Numbered from the stretch's first letter, positions 39,463 through 48,798 are shown. The stretch is 64,000 nucleotides of DNA from Yinghuangia sp035454725 (GCF_051388935.1 NZ_JBPKBI010000017.1:62001-126000), one strand, 5' to 3'. Program-made: numbers and translations. Notes: generated by a model from the sequence alone, not told the origin.

Positions 39463-42390
39463 TCATAAGTTGCCGAGGTTTCTGCCCTGCTTGAGCTCCA
39501 GGCTCAGCGCGGGGTACTTCGGCGCGGGTTTCGGTGCGAACGGCGTGTCGGGGACCAGGTGGACGGGACGGCCCCGGTTGGTGTTCGGGGTGTGTTCGGG
39601 CAGACCCGTGGCGGGCTTGCCGCGGCCGACCAGGTCTGCGACGGAGCGCAGGCCACTGCCGGCCGCCCGGTTCACGCCGGGTGTGAAGGCCGAGACTGCG
39701 GGTTGGTTCGGCGTTGCGCCTGCGGCACGCTTCGCGGGCCTGGAGGGTCGTAGGCGTGGCGGCAGCACGTCTTTTCCGGGGCCCCACATGAGGGTGGGAC
39801 GTATGCTGCGGATGTCTTCGAGTATGTGGGGGCGTGTTTGGCTCGGCGGCGGGTGGCCGAGGAGGCGTGACACGGCGGTCAGTTCCTGTGCCGCTTCCTG
39901 TTCGTCGGCGAAGTGGCCGTTGCCGGGAGTGGCGGTGTGGAGCAGCGTCCTGGTCAGGGTGGTCATGAGCCGCCACGCCAGGTCGTGCTCGGCATGGCTG
40001 GCGATGCGCGGGTCGTCCGGCGCGCCGATGACGATGCTGAGCGGAGGCATGTCGATGCCGGGGTCGACGTAGTGCCAGGAGGACAGCACGTCTGCGATGC
40101 TGGCTAGGAACTCGTGGGCGAACTCGCTGGGCCTTTCGAGAAGTTGCCACGGGTCGTGCACCGGTCTGCGAAAGCCCGCGCCGCAGAACACCCCGGGACG
40201 CTGCGCTACCGCTCGCAGCATGATCGCCGGGCCTGCGGACTGCGCGCTGGCGTAGACATCGCCCGGTTTGGCGATGCCGTGTCCGACGACGAAGTCGGCG
40301 TTGGCGACGACATCCATGACCGCGCCGAACTGGTTTTCTTTTACACCGTCAAGGAAGTTCTTGTAGCCCTTGTTTGCGGTGCCCCGTCCCTCGCAGAACC
40401 ACAGGCGATTGCCGAGGGCGTAGGCGGTGCTGAGAACGTGGTTGGCCTGCCTGCTGGTGTTGTTGCCGACGTAGTAGTTCTGGTATGAGGTAAATACCAG
40501 CAAACCGGTCCCGGGCGCGTCCGCGTGTTCGACAAGGACGCCGCCGTTCTCCGTGTTGTCGGGGGAGGGGAAGTCGTACCGGGTCACTTTGGCGCCGGCC
40601 ACGACGATGTCGGCGATGCTCTGTTCCCGCGCAACCTCCTCGGCCGGACCGGCTCTGCTCCCGGTGACCGGGAAGCGGAAGGTGCGGGGGGATGACACGA
40701 CGGACGAGTGTTCGATCTCCAGTGCGCTTGTCCCGTCGGGCGCGGTCGTCGCCGTCATCCCGGTGATCTGGCCGAACACGCCGGGCTCCAGCTCCCCTTC
40801 GGGCGTGTGCACGGCGGGAAGTCCGAGGTCTCTCAGCGGCAGCGTGGTGCCGGTCGCCGTTGTCGGATCGAACAGGTGGACCTCGGCGTTGCCACGTATG
40901 GTGCGGCTGATCGCCAACAGCGGGTCGCGACCGGGGCCACGAGTGACGGGCACGACCTCCCGGACGACGCTTCGGCCGTCGTCCGGGACGAGAACGCGCC
41001 ATTCCTGTGGGGGGATGTGGCTCCGGGTGAGGTCCACGGGTACTTCGGCGATGCGTCCGCGAGGGTGCTCCTTGCTCCAACTGACGACGATGAGCCGGTT
41101 GTCCACAGCGAGAGTGCTGGCTAGCGTCGCGTCGGCGTACGTCAGCAGACGGGTTTCGCGGGCCGGTCCCTCGACGGCGATCATGTTCAGTTCGTTGGCG
41201 CTGCCGTTGGGTCCCCGGTTCTCGCTCACGGCCACCCAAGGATTCCGTGCACCGCTCGCGTCGTATCGGCCCCCTACGACCGCACGGGCGAAGGTCGGGT
41301 CCCAAGATGCGATGTCCCGAGTCCGCAGTCTTTCGCGGGTGCCGGTTGCCAGGTCGACCCGCCACGCCCCGTGCTGCCTGCCGGATCCGCCGACCCACAC
41401 GAAGGTCGTGGGGTCCAGCCAGGCCACGTCGGGGTAGTCCGCGCCTTTGATGGTGGCCACGGCCTTGGCGGTGCGGGTGTCCACGACTGTGAGCATCGCC
41501 CCCGACTCGTCGCCCGAGGCCTGCGAAGAGTAGACCAGGTGCCGCCCCTGCGTCGGTTCGAGCCAGAATCCGTCCGGATACACGCGTGGGAAAACGATGT
41601 TCGGCCTGTGGGCCTCCACGAGCTCCGTCTCGACGCCGTCCGCGTGCCGGGCGACGATCTGCCGGGAGGGGTCGACCGGGTGCTTGTAAACGTAAACTTC
41701 GACGTCGCCGGCGCGGACGGCCGGGCGGCGTTCGGCGTACTGGGCTTGCGCCCGCGCGAAGTCCGCGATCTCGCCGGCGCGAGCGTCGTCTCCCACCGCT
41801 TCGTCGAACGCCCGGGCAGCCTCGGCGGCGGCCTCGATCTTCGCCTTGGGGACCGGCCCGTGACCAGACGGCACCGTGTCGACGGGGGTGTAGCGGCGGG
41901 CTGCCCGCTGTTGCTGCAACTCCGCGATCAAAGCCTCGGTAACGCCTTGGCCACGCGCGTACTCGACCATGGCCCGAACGGCTTCGCCCCAGGCCTGGCT
42001 TAGGCCTACCTGCTCCGAGCGGTGCCCCAACCTGGCGAACGCCCGTGTCTCTGCCTCCAACAGGACGCGGGCCACCTTGCGGAACTTGAGGAAGTAGTGA
42101 GCGTCCTCCTTGTGGACGCCGGGCGTTTCGTCAATATAGGCGTTGAACAGTGCGCGGCGGCTCGCCTCAAGCTCGCTGTCGGGTCGGCCTCGGGCGCGTG
42201 CGGCCTCGATCTGTTCCTCGGCGTATCGCTCGGCCCTCGTCACTGCCTCGGCGTACCGACGCTGGTTCTCCCAGGTCAGAAACTGCAGACGCATCTGCCG
42301 GTCGTATACGGACTCCTGGGTCAACTCCGGCCTCCCGTGAGCGCCCGTGAGGGCATCGTGCGGTTGTCTCGGAGGCGGCGAGTTCGGCAT
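39463..42390 (-). CDS. Prolyl-oligopeptidase-fold (S9) protein with N-terminal helical extension
   Basis: 975 residues from ATG 42390 (weak ribosome site). Residues 1-215 are mostly charged helix (e.g. RAERYAEEQIEAARARG); about 215-590 fits a beta-propeller with strands such as WLEPTQGRHLVYSSQ and LTVVDTRTAKAVATI; about 600-845 is an alpha/beta hydrolase like the C-terminal part of S9 peptidases. The triad can be placed: Ser near 718 in ASAQSAGPA (the usual GGSNGG is changed), Asp near 792-793 in IGAPDDPRI, His near 826 in TPGNGHF. The last 130 residues are Pro/Arg-rich. No signal peptide. S9 enzymes cut peptides after Pro or act as acyl hydrolases. Its elbow motif is unusual, so activity is uncertain. 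The SLOG-like gene follows it closely. Confidence 0.75.
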   Translation of the reverse strand: MPNSPPPRQPHDALTGAHGRPELTQESVYDRQMRLQFLTWENQRRYAEAVTRAERYAEEQIEAARARGRPDSELEASRRALFNAYIDETPGVHKEDAHYFLKFRKVARVLLEAETRAFARLGHRSEQVGLSQAWGEAVRAMVEYARGQGVTEALIAELQQQRAARRYTPVDTVPSGHGPVPKAKIEAAAEAARAFDEAVGDDARAGEIADFARAQAQYAERRPAVRAGDVEVYVYKHPVDPSRQIVARHADGVETELVEAHRPNIVFPRVYPDGFWLEPTQGRHLVYSSQASGDESGAMLTVVDTRTAKAVATIKGADYPDVAWLDPTTFVWVGGSGRQHGAWRVDLATGTRERLRTRDIASWDPTFARAVVGGRYDASGARNPWVAVSENRGPNGSANELNMIAVEGPARETRLLTYADATLASTLAVDNRLIVVSWSKEHPRGRIAEVPVDLTRSHIPPQEWRVLVPDDGRSVVREVVPVTRGPGRDPLLAISRTIRGNAEVHLFDPTTATGTTLPLRDLGLPAVHTPEGELEPGVFGQITGMTATTAPDGTSALEIEHSSVVSSPRTFRFPVTGSRAGPAEEVAREQSIADIVVAGAKVTRYDFPSPDNTENGGVLVEHADAPGTGLLVFTSYQNYYVGNNTSRQANHVLSTAYALGNRLWFCEGRGTANKGYKNFLDGVKENQFGAVMDVVANADFVVGHGIAKPGDVYASAQSAGPAIMLRAVAQRPGVFCGAGFRRPVHDPWQLLERPSEFAHEFLASIADVLSSWHYVDPGIDMPPLSIVIGAPDDPRIASHAEHDLAWRLMTTLTRTLLHTATPGNGHFADEQEAAQELTAVSRLLGHPPPSQTRPHILEDIRSIRPTLMWGPGKDVLPPRLRPSRPAKRAAGATPNQPAVSAFTPGVNRAAGSGLRSVADLVGRGKPATGLPEHTPNTNRGRPVHLVPDTPFAPKPAPKYPALSLELKQGRNLGNL

Positions 42391-42967
42391 TGCCGCTGTC
42401 CCGGCGCGCGGGAATCACGCGGAACCGTGCTCGTGCAGGGGAGGCGCAAAGCGGGCATGGCAAACACGGCTTCGCCCATCGTTTCTCCCCGGGATTGTCC
42501 TGCGGTGAAGCTCACCTGCAAGGAGGTCCACTCAAGGGCCGCACCGAGGCCCGAGCAACGGCAGGGAAGCCGTTTTTGCAGGAAGTGGCTCAAGCAGCGC
42601 AGGAATTGTCCCGGGGCGTGCGCCCGGTCCGACTGCGGCGCAGTGGTCGACCGTCCGGTGGGGGCGGGAAGTCACGAGATGCAGCCAAGTGCCGTCGGCC
42701 CCCGCCCCCAAGCCGGCGCTTCGAGAAGTTCACGACGCTGTCCGGCCGGACGGTTGTGCGTGCGGCGGCTCTCGCCTGTGTGCCCTCACATAAGGGCGCA
42801 TCACCACCAAGGCGCGCAAGCGTGCGAGACCGGCGGTCGCAGGAATCGGATCAAGCGCCGCAGCATCCGTCCTCGGGACAAGCCCTCTGGAGACGCGGCA
42901 CGAGCAGACCGTCCCGGACGCGCGAAATGGCTATCCCAGCCCAGTGCCGCGATGGATCCTGAACCGC
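42391..42967. other. Divergent intergenic region between the S9 gene and an AraC regulator
   Basis: About 580 bases. It holds the upstream regions of two divergent genes. A minus-strand frame (42593 down into the S9 gene) has a GGGGAG-ATG and a short plausible peptide (MGEAVFAMPALRL), but it runs out of frame into the S9 coding region and has no recognisable family. I cannot support a gene here. Confidence 0.35.
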
Positions 42968-44053
42968 ATGATCGAGAATCAGCCCCCAGTCGGGAACGCC
43001 CCGGCGACGAGCGAGGCTGCGAGCGAACACGACCGGCCGTCGAGCGAACCGCAGTTCGTCTACCAGGGAGACGACCAGACCGCGCTCCAAGGCATCCTGG
43101 ACAGCGCGTTCACCCCGCACGCGACCGAAGTCATCGGCCGCAAGCCGCTCAACGCCCGCTTCAAGGTGGTCCACCAAGGCAAGATCCAGGTGTACGACCT
43201 GAGCTATGGCACAGACGTGAAGATCCTGCCGGTCCGACCGCCCGCGTATTACGCGATCCGCATCGGGCACGCCGGCCGCGCCGCCATCACGCACCACGGC
43301 CGCACCATGCCGTTCTCACCCACCATCGTCAGCCCCGGTCAGGTTCTCTCGAACACCTGGGGAGCCGACGCCGCGGCGCGAATCATGTGTGTTCCCAGGG
43401 ACCTTGTGGACGACGCGGTCCGCGGGGAACTCGGCGACGCACCGACGAGTCCCGTGCAGTTCGAGAACCTCCTGGACCCACGCGTACCCGACATCGCGAA
43501 TTGGCTCCGCCTGGCGACACTGTTCAGCACCATGATCGATTCCGGGGTGCTGGACGGACCGTCGCTCGCTGCTGCGCACTTCGAGCACCTGCTTGTCCAC
43601 ACTCTGCTGCGCACGACCCAGCACGAACTGACCGACGCCCTCGCAGAGCGGCGCGGCACCGCCGGGCCCGCCGCGCTGCGCCGTGCCATGGCCTACTGCG
43701 AGGACAACGCCGCGCGTCCGATCAGCGTCGCCCAAATCGCCGAGGCAGCGCTCGTCAGCACCAGGACTGTGCACGAACTCTTCCGCACACACCTCAACTC
43801 CACGCCACTGGCTTACCTGCGCCGAGTCCGCCTCGCCGGGGCGCATGCCGACCTCGTGGCGATCGCTGAGGGCAACGCCGCTCCGCGGACTGTGGCGTAC
43901 GTCGCCCAGCGGTGGGGATTCCCGCATACCGGCCGCTTCAGCCGCGCGTACCGCGAGGCCTACGGCAGGTTCCCCGGCGAAACACTTCGTCCGAGATCCA
44001 CCTCACCCAACGACGAAGGCGAAACCGACATCCCCTTTCCGGCCCCGGCATGA
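42968..44053 (+). CDS. AraC-family transcriptional regulator
   Basis: 361 residues, start ATG 42968. N-terminal AraC-binding-like beta domain (about 60-190; e.g. YYAIRIGHAGRAAITHHG and MPFSPTIVSPGQV). The C-terminal double helix-turn-helix begins at about residue 240: PISVAQIAEAALVSTRTVHE, LFRTHLNSTPLAYLRRVRL, then WGFPHTGRFSRAYREAYG. Divergent from the S9/SLOG pair and therefore a candidate regulator of it, though this rests on position only. AraC_binding_2-type regulators often control catabolic operons. Effector unknown. Confidence 0.9.
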   Translation: MIENQPPVGNAPATSEAASEHDRPSSEPQFVYQGDDQTALQGILDSAFTPHATEVIGRKPLNARFKVVHQGKIQVYDLSYGTDVKILPVRPPAYYAIRIGHAGRAAITHHGRTMPFSPTIVSPGQVLSNTWGADAAARIMCVPRDLVDDAVRGELGDAPTSPVQFENLLDPRVPDIANWLRLATLFSTMIDSGVLDGPSLAAAHFEHLLVHTLLRTTQHELTDALAERRGTAGPAALRRAMAYCEDNAARPISVAQIAEAALVSTRTVHELFRTHLNSTPLAYLRRVRLAGAHADLVAIAEGNAAPRTVAYVAQRWGFPHTGRFSRAYREAYGRFPGETLRPRSTSPNDEGETDIPFPAPA

Positions 44054-44144
44054 ACAAGCCCGAGACTTCCCTGGCATCGGCCGCCGGAGGCCGATACGGT
44101 GCGAGGGGTGCCGGGTGCCGGTGACTCGGGCGCCCCTTGGTCGG

Positions 44145-44660
44145 TCAGTAGCCGCCGTCGCCGCTGGGGGTGGCGGTCTTGGTGATGGTGTTGCCGTCGA
44201 CGTTGAGGACGTACCACTTGGCGCCGAACTGGTCCAGGCCCTGGCCGCGGGTGTCACCGGGCTGCTGGTCGCCCTGGTACAGGTACAAGGGGTGATCGTT
44301 GTACGTCACCTGTTGCGCCCCGTCAGGCCGGGTCGTCGTCCCGAGCAGCTCGCTCTTGGCATCCCCGCCCGTAGTCGTCTGCCCCACAGCCGGCAACGGG
44401 GGCCACACCGCCGCGCAGTCTCCGGTACAGGTCGACACACCGGACGTGTCGGCTTCGAACATGTAGAGCGTGCGGCCCCCGGGGCCCACGAGGATCTTCC
44501 CCAGCGAGACGCTCGCAGAGTCCACCGTGCCGATGCCCACCGAGGCGGACGGCGAGTTCGTGGACGACGAGGACCCGTCGTCGTCCGAGCACGCACTCGA
44601 CAACGCCACGAGGCACACGGTTGCGGATGCAGCCCACACCCTGTTCACGACGATCTTCAT
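44145..44660 (-). CDS. Secreted-repeat lipoprotein (COG4315 type)
   Basis: 171 residues from ATG 44660, preceded by AAAGGCAG. Signal peptide with lipobox LSSAC (Cys near residue 24), then a Ser-rich spacer. Two copies of the secreted repeat follow: GRTLYMFEADTSG with CTGDCAAVWPPL, and HPLYLYQGDQQPGD. The Cys pair in the first repeat may form a disulfide. The family is common on actinobacterial surfaces, with no firm role; links to redox or heme proteins have been suggested. Apparently monocistronic. Confidence 0.88.
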   Translation of the reverse strand: MKIVVNRVWAASATVCLVALSSACSDDDGSSSSTNSPSASVGIGTVDSASVSLGKILVGPGGRTLYMFEADTSGVSTCTGDCAAVWPPLPAVGQTTTGGDAKSELLGTTTRPDGAQQVTYNDHPLYLYQGDQQPGDTRGQGLDQFGAKWYVLNVDGNTITKTATPSGDGGY

Positions 44661-45001
44661 CGGCTGCCTTTCGGACGGCCGCACACACCGGCGGCACTCG
44701 CGGCCTGCCGTTCGCAAGGCCGTGACACCACCCCATTGCGGGCCGGGCCGCGCGGCGACCGCCGAGGGCCACCCGGCTCAGCAGATTGCCTCGTCCGGGC
44801 GGCTGGGGCGTCCCAGAGGGCGGCCACGCCAGGTCGGTCGCGGTCGGAGTGTCGGTGTGCGCCTCGCCTACCACGACACCGAATAGGCGTCGCAAACCGC
44901 GCGCTTGTTCGAGAGCTCACCCTGGGGCGCATCCAATCCGGGCTCAGCCGCCGCACGACCCTCGCCGATCGAGAACTTGGACGCTGCCTTCGCAGACGCG
45001 G
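44661..45001. other. Intergenic region
   Basis: 341 bases upstream of the lipoprotein gene and downstream of the rhamnosidase gene, both on the minus strand. No gene or clear hairpin seen. Confidence 0.4.
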
Positions 45002-47674
45002 TTACCGGGCTTGGGTGTCAGGCACCCAGGGGCAGCTGTGGTGGCGTCGGCCCGGGGGTGCGGCAGCCGTTTGTCCGTTCGGGAGCGTGATGGTGGCGGT
45101 GGTGCCGGGGGGCACGGTGGCGGTGAGGTGGAATCTGCCGCCTTCGATGCGCCAGGCCGAGGTGATGCGTCCGTAGGGCGAGTCGAACTCTGCATCCGAC
45201 CAGGTGAGTTCGCCGCCGGGACGGGGGTGGATGTCGAAGTGGCGGTATCCCGGGGCGTCGTCGCGCAGGCGGATGCCGGCGGTGTGGCGGTGGAGGAAGG
45301 AGACCACCGCGCCCTTGCTGTAGTGGTTCAGGGAGCCGTGGGGTGTGCCGTTCTCGTCGATGCCGTCCCATTCCTCCCACACGGTGGTGGCGCCGCGGTC
45401 GATCATGGCCAGCCAGGAGGGCGCGGTGTCTTGGACCAGCAGTTCATACGCCACGTCGAGGTGTCCGTGGTCGGCCAGGACGGGAAGCAGATACGGCGTG
45501 GCGAGGAAACCGGTGCCGAGGTGGGTGCCGGCCTTCCGGATCAGTGCGACCAAGCGCTCGGCGGTGCTTGTGCGCAGGTGGTCGGGGACCAGGCCGAAGG
45601 CAAGTGCGCGCACGTGGTTGGCCTGGGTGTCGAGGGTGAGCGAGCCGTCTTGCGCGATGAACTCGGTTTGCCAGGCGGCCAGGACGTTGTCTGCGTAGCG
45701 GCCGTACCGCTCGGCGTCGTCGGCACGCCCGAGGATGGCGGCGATGCGTGACAACAGGTCTGCGGAGCGGTGGAGGTACGCGGTGGCGGTCGGGCCGTGG
45801 TCCTGGAGGTAGAACGGGGTGGCATCGTCCTGTTGGGGTTCGAGCCATTCGCCCCAGTGGAAGCCGGAGTCCCACACGAACTCTTCGTGCGGGGCGGGCT
45901 CGGGCCGGCTCTCGGCACGTTCGGCGAACCGTCCGGTGCGGGCGCGTTCGGCGGCCCAGTCGAGCCAGCGGGTCATCGACGCGTACTGGTCGGCCAGGAT
46001 GCGAACGTCGTCGTAGGCGAGGTAGGTCTCCCACGGCACGATCACGGCGGCGTCTCCCCAGCCTGCCGAGCCGTGCATGAGCGCGCGGCGGTGACCGGGA
46101 CCGCGGCGGCCGATGCCGTGGTCGGGGACGATGTTGGAGGTCTTGCCGTCGGGCCACTGGTCGGCGGCGAGGTCGCGCAGCCATTTGACGGAGAACCCGG
46201 CGACGTCGTACAGGAACGCGGCTGTGGGGACGAAGAGTTGCCAGTCGCCGGTCCAGCCGTCGCGTTCGCGGGTGGGGCAGTCGGTGGGGATGTCGCAGGC
46301 GTTTCCGCGGAAGCTCCACACGGCCGCCTCGTGGAGGCGGTTGATCCGCTCGTCGGAGCAGCGGAACCAGCCTGTGCGGCGCAGGTCGGTGTGCACGACG
46401 ACGGCTTCGACGTCGTCGGGCGCGATGGTGCCCGGGTGGCCTTCGACGCGGACGTAGCGGAACCCGTGAGTGGTGTGGCGGGGTTCGAAGACCTCGCCCG
46501 GGGTGCCGGAAGAGATGACGCGGTCGCGCTGTCCGGCGGCCAGGGCGATGCCCTGGTCATGCATCTCGGCCGGGATGTCGAGATGTTCGGTGGTCACGTC
46601 GCCGTCGCGGTCGATGGCCTCGCCGTGGACGAGCGTGAGTGCGGTGCCTCGCGGGCCGAGGTTCGCCAGGCGCACCCAGCCGTTGATGTTCCGGCCGAAG
46701 TCGACGACGTGTACGCCGGGTCGGGGGCGCGTGACCGACACCGGAGGCAGCACTTCGATCCGGCGGACCGGGGGAGCCGGGCTGGTGGTGAGCCGGTCGC
46801 GTCGCGCGTACAGCCTGCCGGTCTGGACGGTGACGCCGGCCCACCCCGCGTCGTCACAGCCGGGCTCAGTCCAGCCGGGCAACCGCCGGGTGAAATCGAC
46901 GTGCTGACCCTCCATCAGGTCGGCGGCGGTGATCTCGGCGACGCGAGACCGCCAGCCGGCGTCTGTTCCGACGGTGTCGGCGCGGCCGTCCGCCGTAAGG
47001 GTCCGCAGCTCGGCACGCAGGGCCGTGCGGGTTCCATAACCGTCGGGGATCCGCTGGGTTCCGTTGCGGCCACGGAACCGGCCGTCCGAGAGCACCGCGC
47101 CCAGCACGTTGGGGCCGGGGCGCAGCAGGTCGGTCACGTCGTACGTCTGCACATGCAGGCGCGACCAGTAGGCGGTGAAACCGGGAGCGAGCTCGTGGTC
47201 ACCGATGCGGACACCGTTGAGGAAAACCTCGTACAGTCCATGGGCGGTCGCGTAGAGGCGGGCCTGGGTGGGGAGTTCGTCCAGATGGAAGGCACGCCGC
47301 AGCAGATACGCCGGCCGCTCCCCGGCTGTGCGCGGCTCGTCCTCGGCCGGCTCGATCCACGCGGCCGCCCAGTCGCGCGCCCCGATGGCCGGCTCCCAGG
47401 AGCACGGCTCCGACCAGTCGCTCTCGCCGAGGTCCGTCCAGACCTTGACCCGACACACCACAGGCCGACCGGGCACGGCTTCCGGGCCCTCGTAGGGCAC
47501 GAGCACGCTGCGGTCACTTTCCACACGTCCCGAGTCCCACTGCCCGGTGTTGAGGCGGTAGGCCGTCTGACGCGCGGAGCCCTCCGGCAGCCACCACGAC
47601 AACCGCGGCGCAGACGCGTCCAAGCCGAGCGTGTCGTCCACGTGCTCCACACGCAGTCGGGTAGGTGCGCGCAT
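45002..47674 (-). CDS. Alpha-L-rhamnosidase, family GH78
   Basis: 890-residue inverting glycosidase that releases terminal L-rhamnose. ATG 47674. N-terminal fibronectin-like and beta-sandwich domains (TAYRLNTGQWDSGRV; AHGLYEVFLNGVRIGDHELA; FGRNINGWVRL), then the (alpha/alpha)6 barrel with the GH78 signature DCPTRERDGWTGDWQ that carries catalytic acidic residues, and VWDSGFHWGEWL. The C-terminal sandwich ends in GTTATITLPNGQ. No signal peptide, so it works on imported rhamnosides. A LacI-type operator lies 30 bases upstream; no transporter gene is adjacent. Together with the GH1 gene this indicates plant-glycoside use, an inference. Confidence 0.95.
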   Translation of the reverse strand: MRAPTRLRVEHVDDTLGLDASAPRLSWWLPEGSARQTAYRLNTGQWDSGRVESDRSVLVPYEGPEAVPGRPVVCRVKVWTDLGESDWSEPCSWEPAIGARDWAAAWIEPAEDEPRTAGERPAYLLRRAFHLDELPTQARLYATAHGLYEVFLNGVRIGDHELAPGFTAYWSRLHVQTYDVTDLLRPGPNVLGAVLSDGRFRGRNGTQRIPDGYGTRTALRAELRTLTADGRADTVGTDAGWRSRVAEITAADLMEGQHVDFTRRLPGWTEPGCDDAGWAGVTVQTGRLYARRDRLTTSPAPPVRRIEVLPPVSVTRPRPGVHVVDFGRNINGWVRLANLGPRGTALTLVHGEAIDRDGDVTTEHLDIPAEMHDQGIALAAGQRDRVISSGTPGEVFEPRHTTHGFRYVRVEGHPGTIAPDDVEAVVVHTDLRRTGWFRCSDERINRLHEAAVWSFRGNACDIPTDCPTRERDGWTGDWQLFVPTAAFLYDVAGFSVKWLRDLAADQWPDGKTSNIVPDHGIGRRGPGHRRALMHGSAGWGDAAVIVPWETYLAYDDVRILADQYASMTRWLDWAAERARTGRFAERAESRPEPAPHEEFVWDSGFHWGEWLEPQQDDATPFYLQDHGPTATAYLHRSADLLSRIAAILGRADDAERYGRYADNVLAAWQTEFIAQDGSLTLDTQANHVRALAFGLVPDHLRTSTAERLVALIRKAGTHLGTGFLATPYLLPVLADHGHLDVAYELLVQDTAPSWLAMIDRGATTVWEEWDGIDENGTPHGSLNHYSKGAVVSFLHRHTAGIRLRDDAPGYRHFDIHPRPGGELTWSDAEFDSPYGRITSAWRIEGGRFHLTATVPPGTTATITLPNGQTAAAPPGRRHHSCPWVPDTQAR

Positions 47675-47703
47675 GCCTGGTCCATCCCTTCACCACAACG
47701 GAT

Positions 47704-47715
47704 TGGAACGTTTCA
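47704..47715. promoter_or_regulatory. LacI-type operator upstream of the rhamnosidase gene
   Basis: TGGAACGTTTCA (minus strand TGAAACGTTCCA) is a near-perfect 12-base palindrome around AACGTT, matching the LacI/GalR-family consensus. It lies 30 bases before the ATG at 47674, where a repressor would block transcription. No LacI-family gene is present in the window, so the regulator acts from elsewhere. Confidence 0.6.
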
Positions 47716-48027
47716 CTGCTGGGACGGTAGGCCATACCGACAAAGTTGTCACCGAGAGTCGACTCACCGACGGCAATGGGCTGCAACTACTTGCAATCAC
47801 CGTTTCGAAGCCCGTCGATTCCTTCGTGTTCTTCATCAGCAACGTTCGGTAGAGGTCGGCGGTGGCTTGCTCGCGTTCGGTCTCCCACAATGGTCCACCA
47901 GCACGCGGCCGGGGACACCGTGGACTTCCCGCGGAGTCGCCGCAATGCGGGAACACCGACCGGACCGGGGCCGGGTCACTCGCCACGGCGCGCCGCTCCA
48001 GCGCGGCCGCAGTGGCGCAAGGGAACG
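47716..48027. other. Intergenic region, part possibly coding relic
   Basis: About 310 bases. A minus-strand stretch near 47812-47905 translates to a helical-looking WETEREQATADLYRTLL segment, but without a start, ribosome site or recognisable family. Otherwise the promoter region of the rhamnosidase gene. Confidence 0.3.
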
Positions 48028-48279
48028 CTAGGGCACCCGGGCCGGCGGCCGGCTTGTCGTGGTCGTCTCGGTGTCCTCGGCCTCCCAGCGCAGCAGGTCG
48101 CCGGGCTGGCAGTCGAGTGCTTCGCAGAGCGCGGCGAGGGTTGTGAAGCGGACGGCCTTGGCGCGGCCGTTCTTGAGTACGGCGAGGTTGGCGGGTGTGA
48201 TGCCTACGCGGTCGGCGAGTTCGCCCACGGACATCTTCCGCCTGGCCAGCATGACGTCGATGTCGACGACGATGGGCAT
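48028..48279 (-). CDS. Small XRE-family helix-turn-helix regulator
   Basis: 83 residues, ATG 48279. Nearly the whole protein is a Cro/C1-type HTH: MLARRKMSVGELADRVG, ITPANLAVLKNGRAKAVRF, LAALCEALDCQPGDLL. It begins on the stop codon of the DUF2975 gene (ATG and TGA share one base), forming the common DUF2975-XRE pair. By analogy the small protein represses its own operon and the membrane partner affects it. The 17-base palindrome at 48799-48815, just upstream of the pair, is the obvious candidate site. Confidence 0.88.
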   Translation of the reverse strand: MPIVVDIDVMLARRKMSVGELADRVGITPANLAVLKNGRAKAVRFTTLAALCEALDCQPGDLLRWEAEDTETTTTSRPPARVP

Positions 48280-48770
48280 CAGATCACGGCCTCCAACTCG
48301 GCTTGCAGTCGCGCCGCCTCGATGTCGCGTGCGACGGCCTGGGCGAGCAGCATCCGCAGCACGAGAACGATGAGTGCGACCCCCAGGACCGCCAAACCGA
48401 CGCCTCCCATCAGCAGGATCACGCCGGGCGCGACGGCTTCGCCCGGGGCCAGGAGTACGGCGAGGCCGAATACCAGGCAGGCGGCAGAGACGACGGCGGC
48501 GATCACGACGTGCACGTACCGGAGCGCAGCATGCGAGAAAACGGTGCCGCGACGCACCATCGTCACCAGGCGCCATACGCAGACCAGAACGACCTGGACC
48601 GCCGCGATGCCCAGAACCGTGATCACCAGGACGCCCGCTCGCCGGCCGGTGTCGAGCCCCTTCAGGTCGACGGCCAGCAGGGCCACCATCACCGTCTGCA
48701 CGAACAACGAGCCGGCCAACAACACCACGAGTACGGCGCGCAGCGCGCGCACTGTCAACTGTCCCATCAT
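48279..48770 (-). CDS. DUF2975 membrane protein
   Basis: About 163 residues with four transmembrane helices (AVLVVLLAGSLFVQTVMVAL; VLVITVLGIAAVQVVLVCVW; VVIAAVVSAACLVFGLAVLL; VILLMGGVGLAVLGVALIVL). ATG 48770 or the adjacent ATG 48767; GGAGG abuts them, so a start a few codons further in is also possible. The C-terminal tail AVARDIEAARLQAELEAVI is helical. Family of unknown function that always occurs beside a small XRE regulator; here the two overlap by one base. Confidence 0.82.
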   Translation of the reverse strand: MMGQLTVRALRAVLVVLLAGSLFVQTVMVALLAVDLKGLDTGRRAGVLVITVLGIAAVQVVLVCVWRLVTMVRRGTVFSHAALRYVHVVIAAVVSAACLVFGLAVLLAPGEAVAPGVILLMGGVGLAVLGVALIVLVLRMLLAQAVARDIEAARLQAELEAVI

Positions 48771-48798
48771 CCTCCCTCGATCGAAACCCGATTGGAAT

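Noticed and set aside
40349..41398. 349-residue minus-strand frame inside the S9 gene
   Set aside because: Alternative frame of the S9 gene with Arg-rich, non-family sequence.
42321..42593. Small minus-strand ORF upstream of and overlapping the S9 gene start
   Set aside because: It has a possible ribosome site, but reads into the S9 gene out of frame and has no recognisable family or clear bias.
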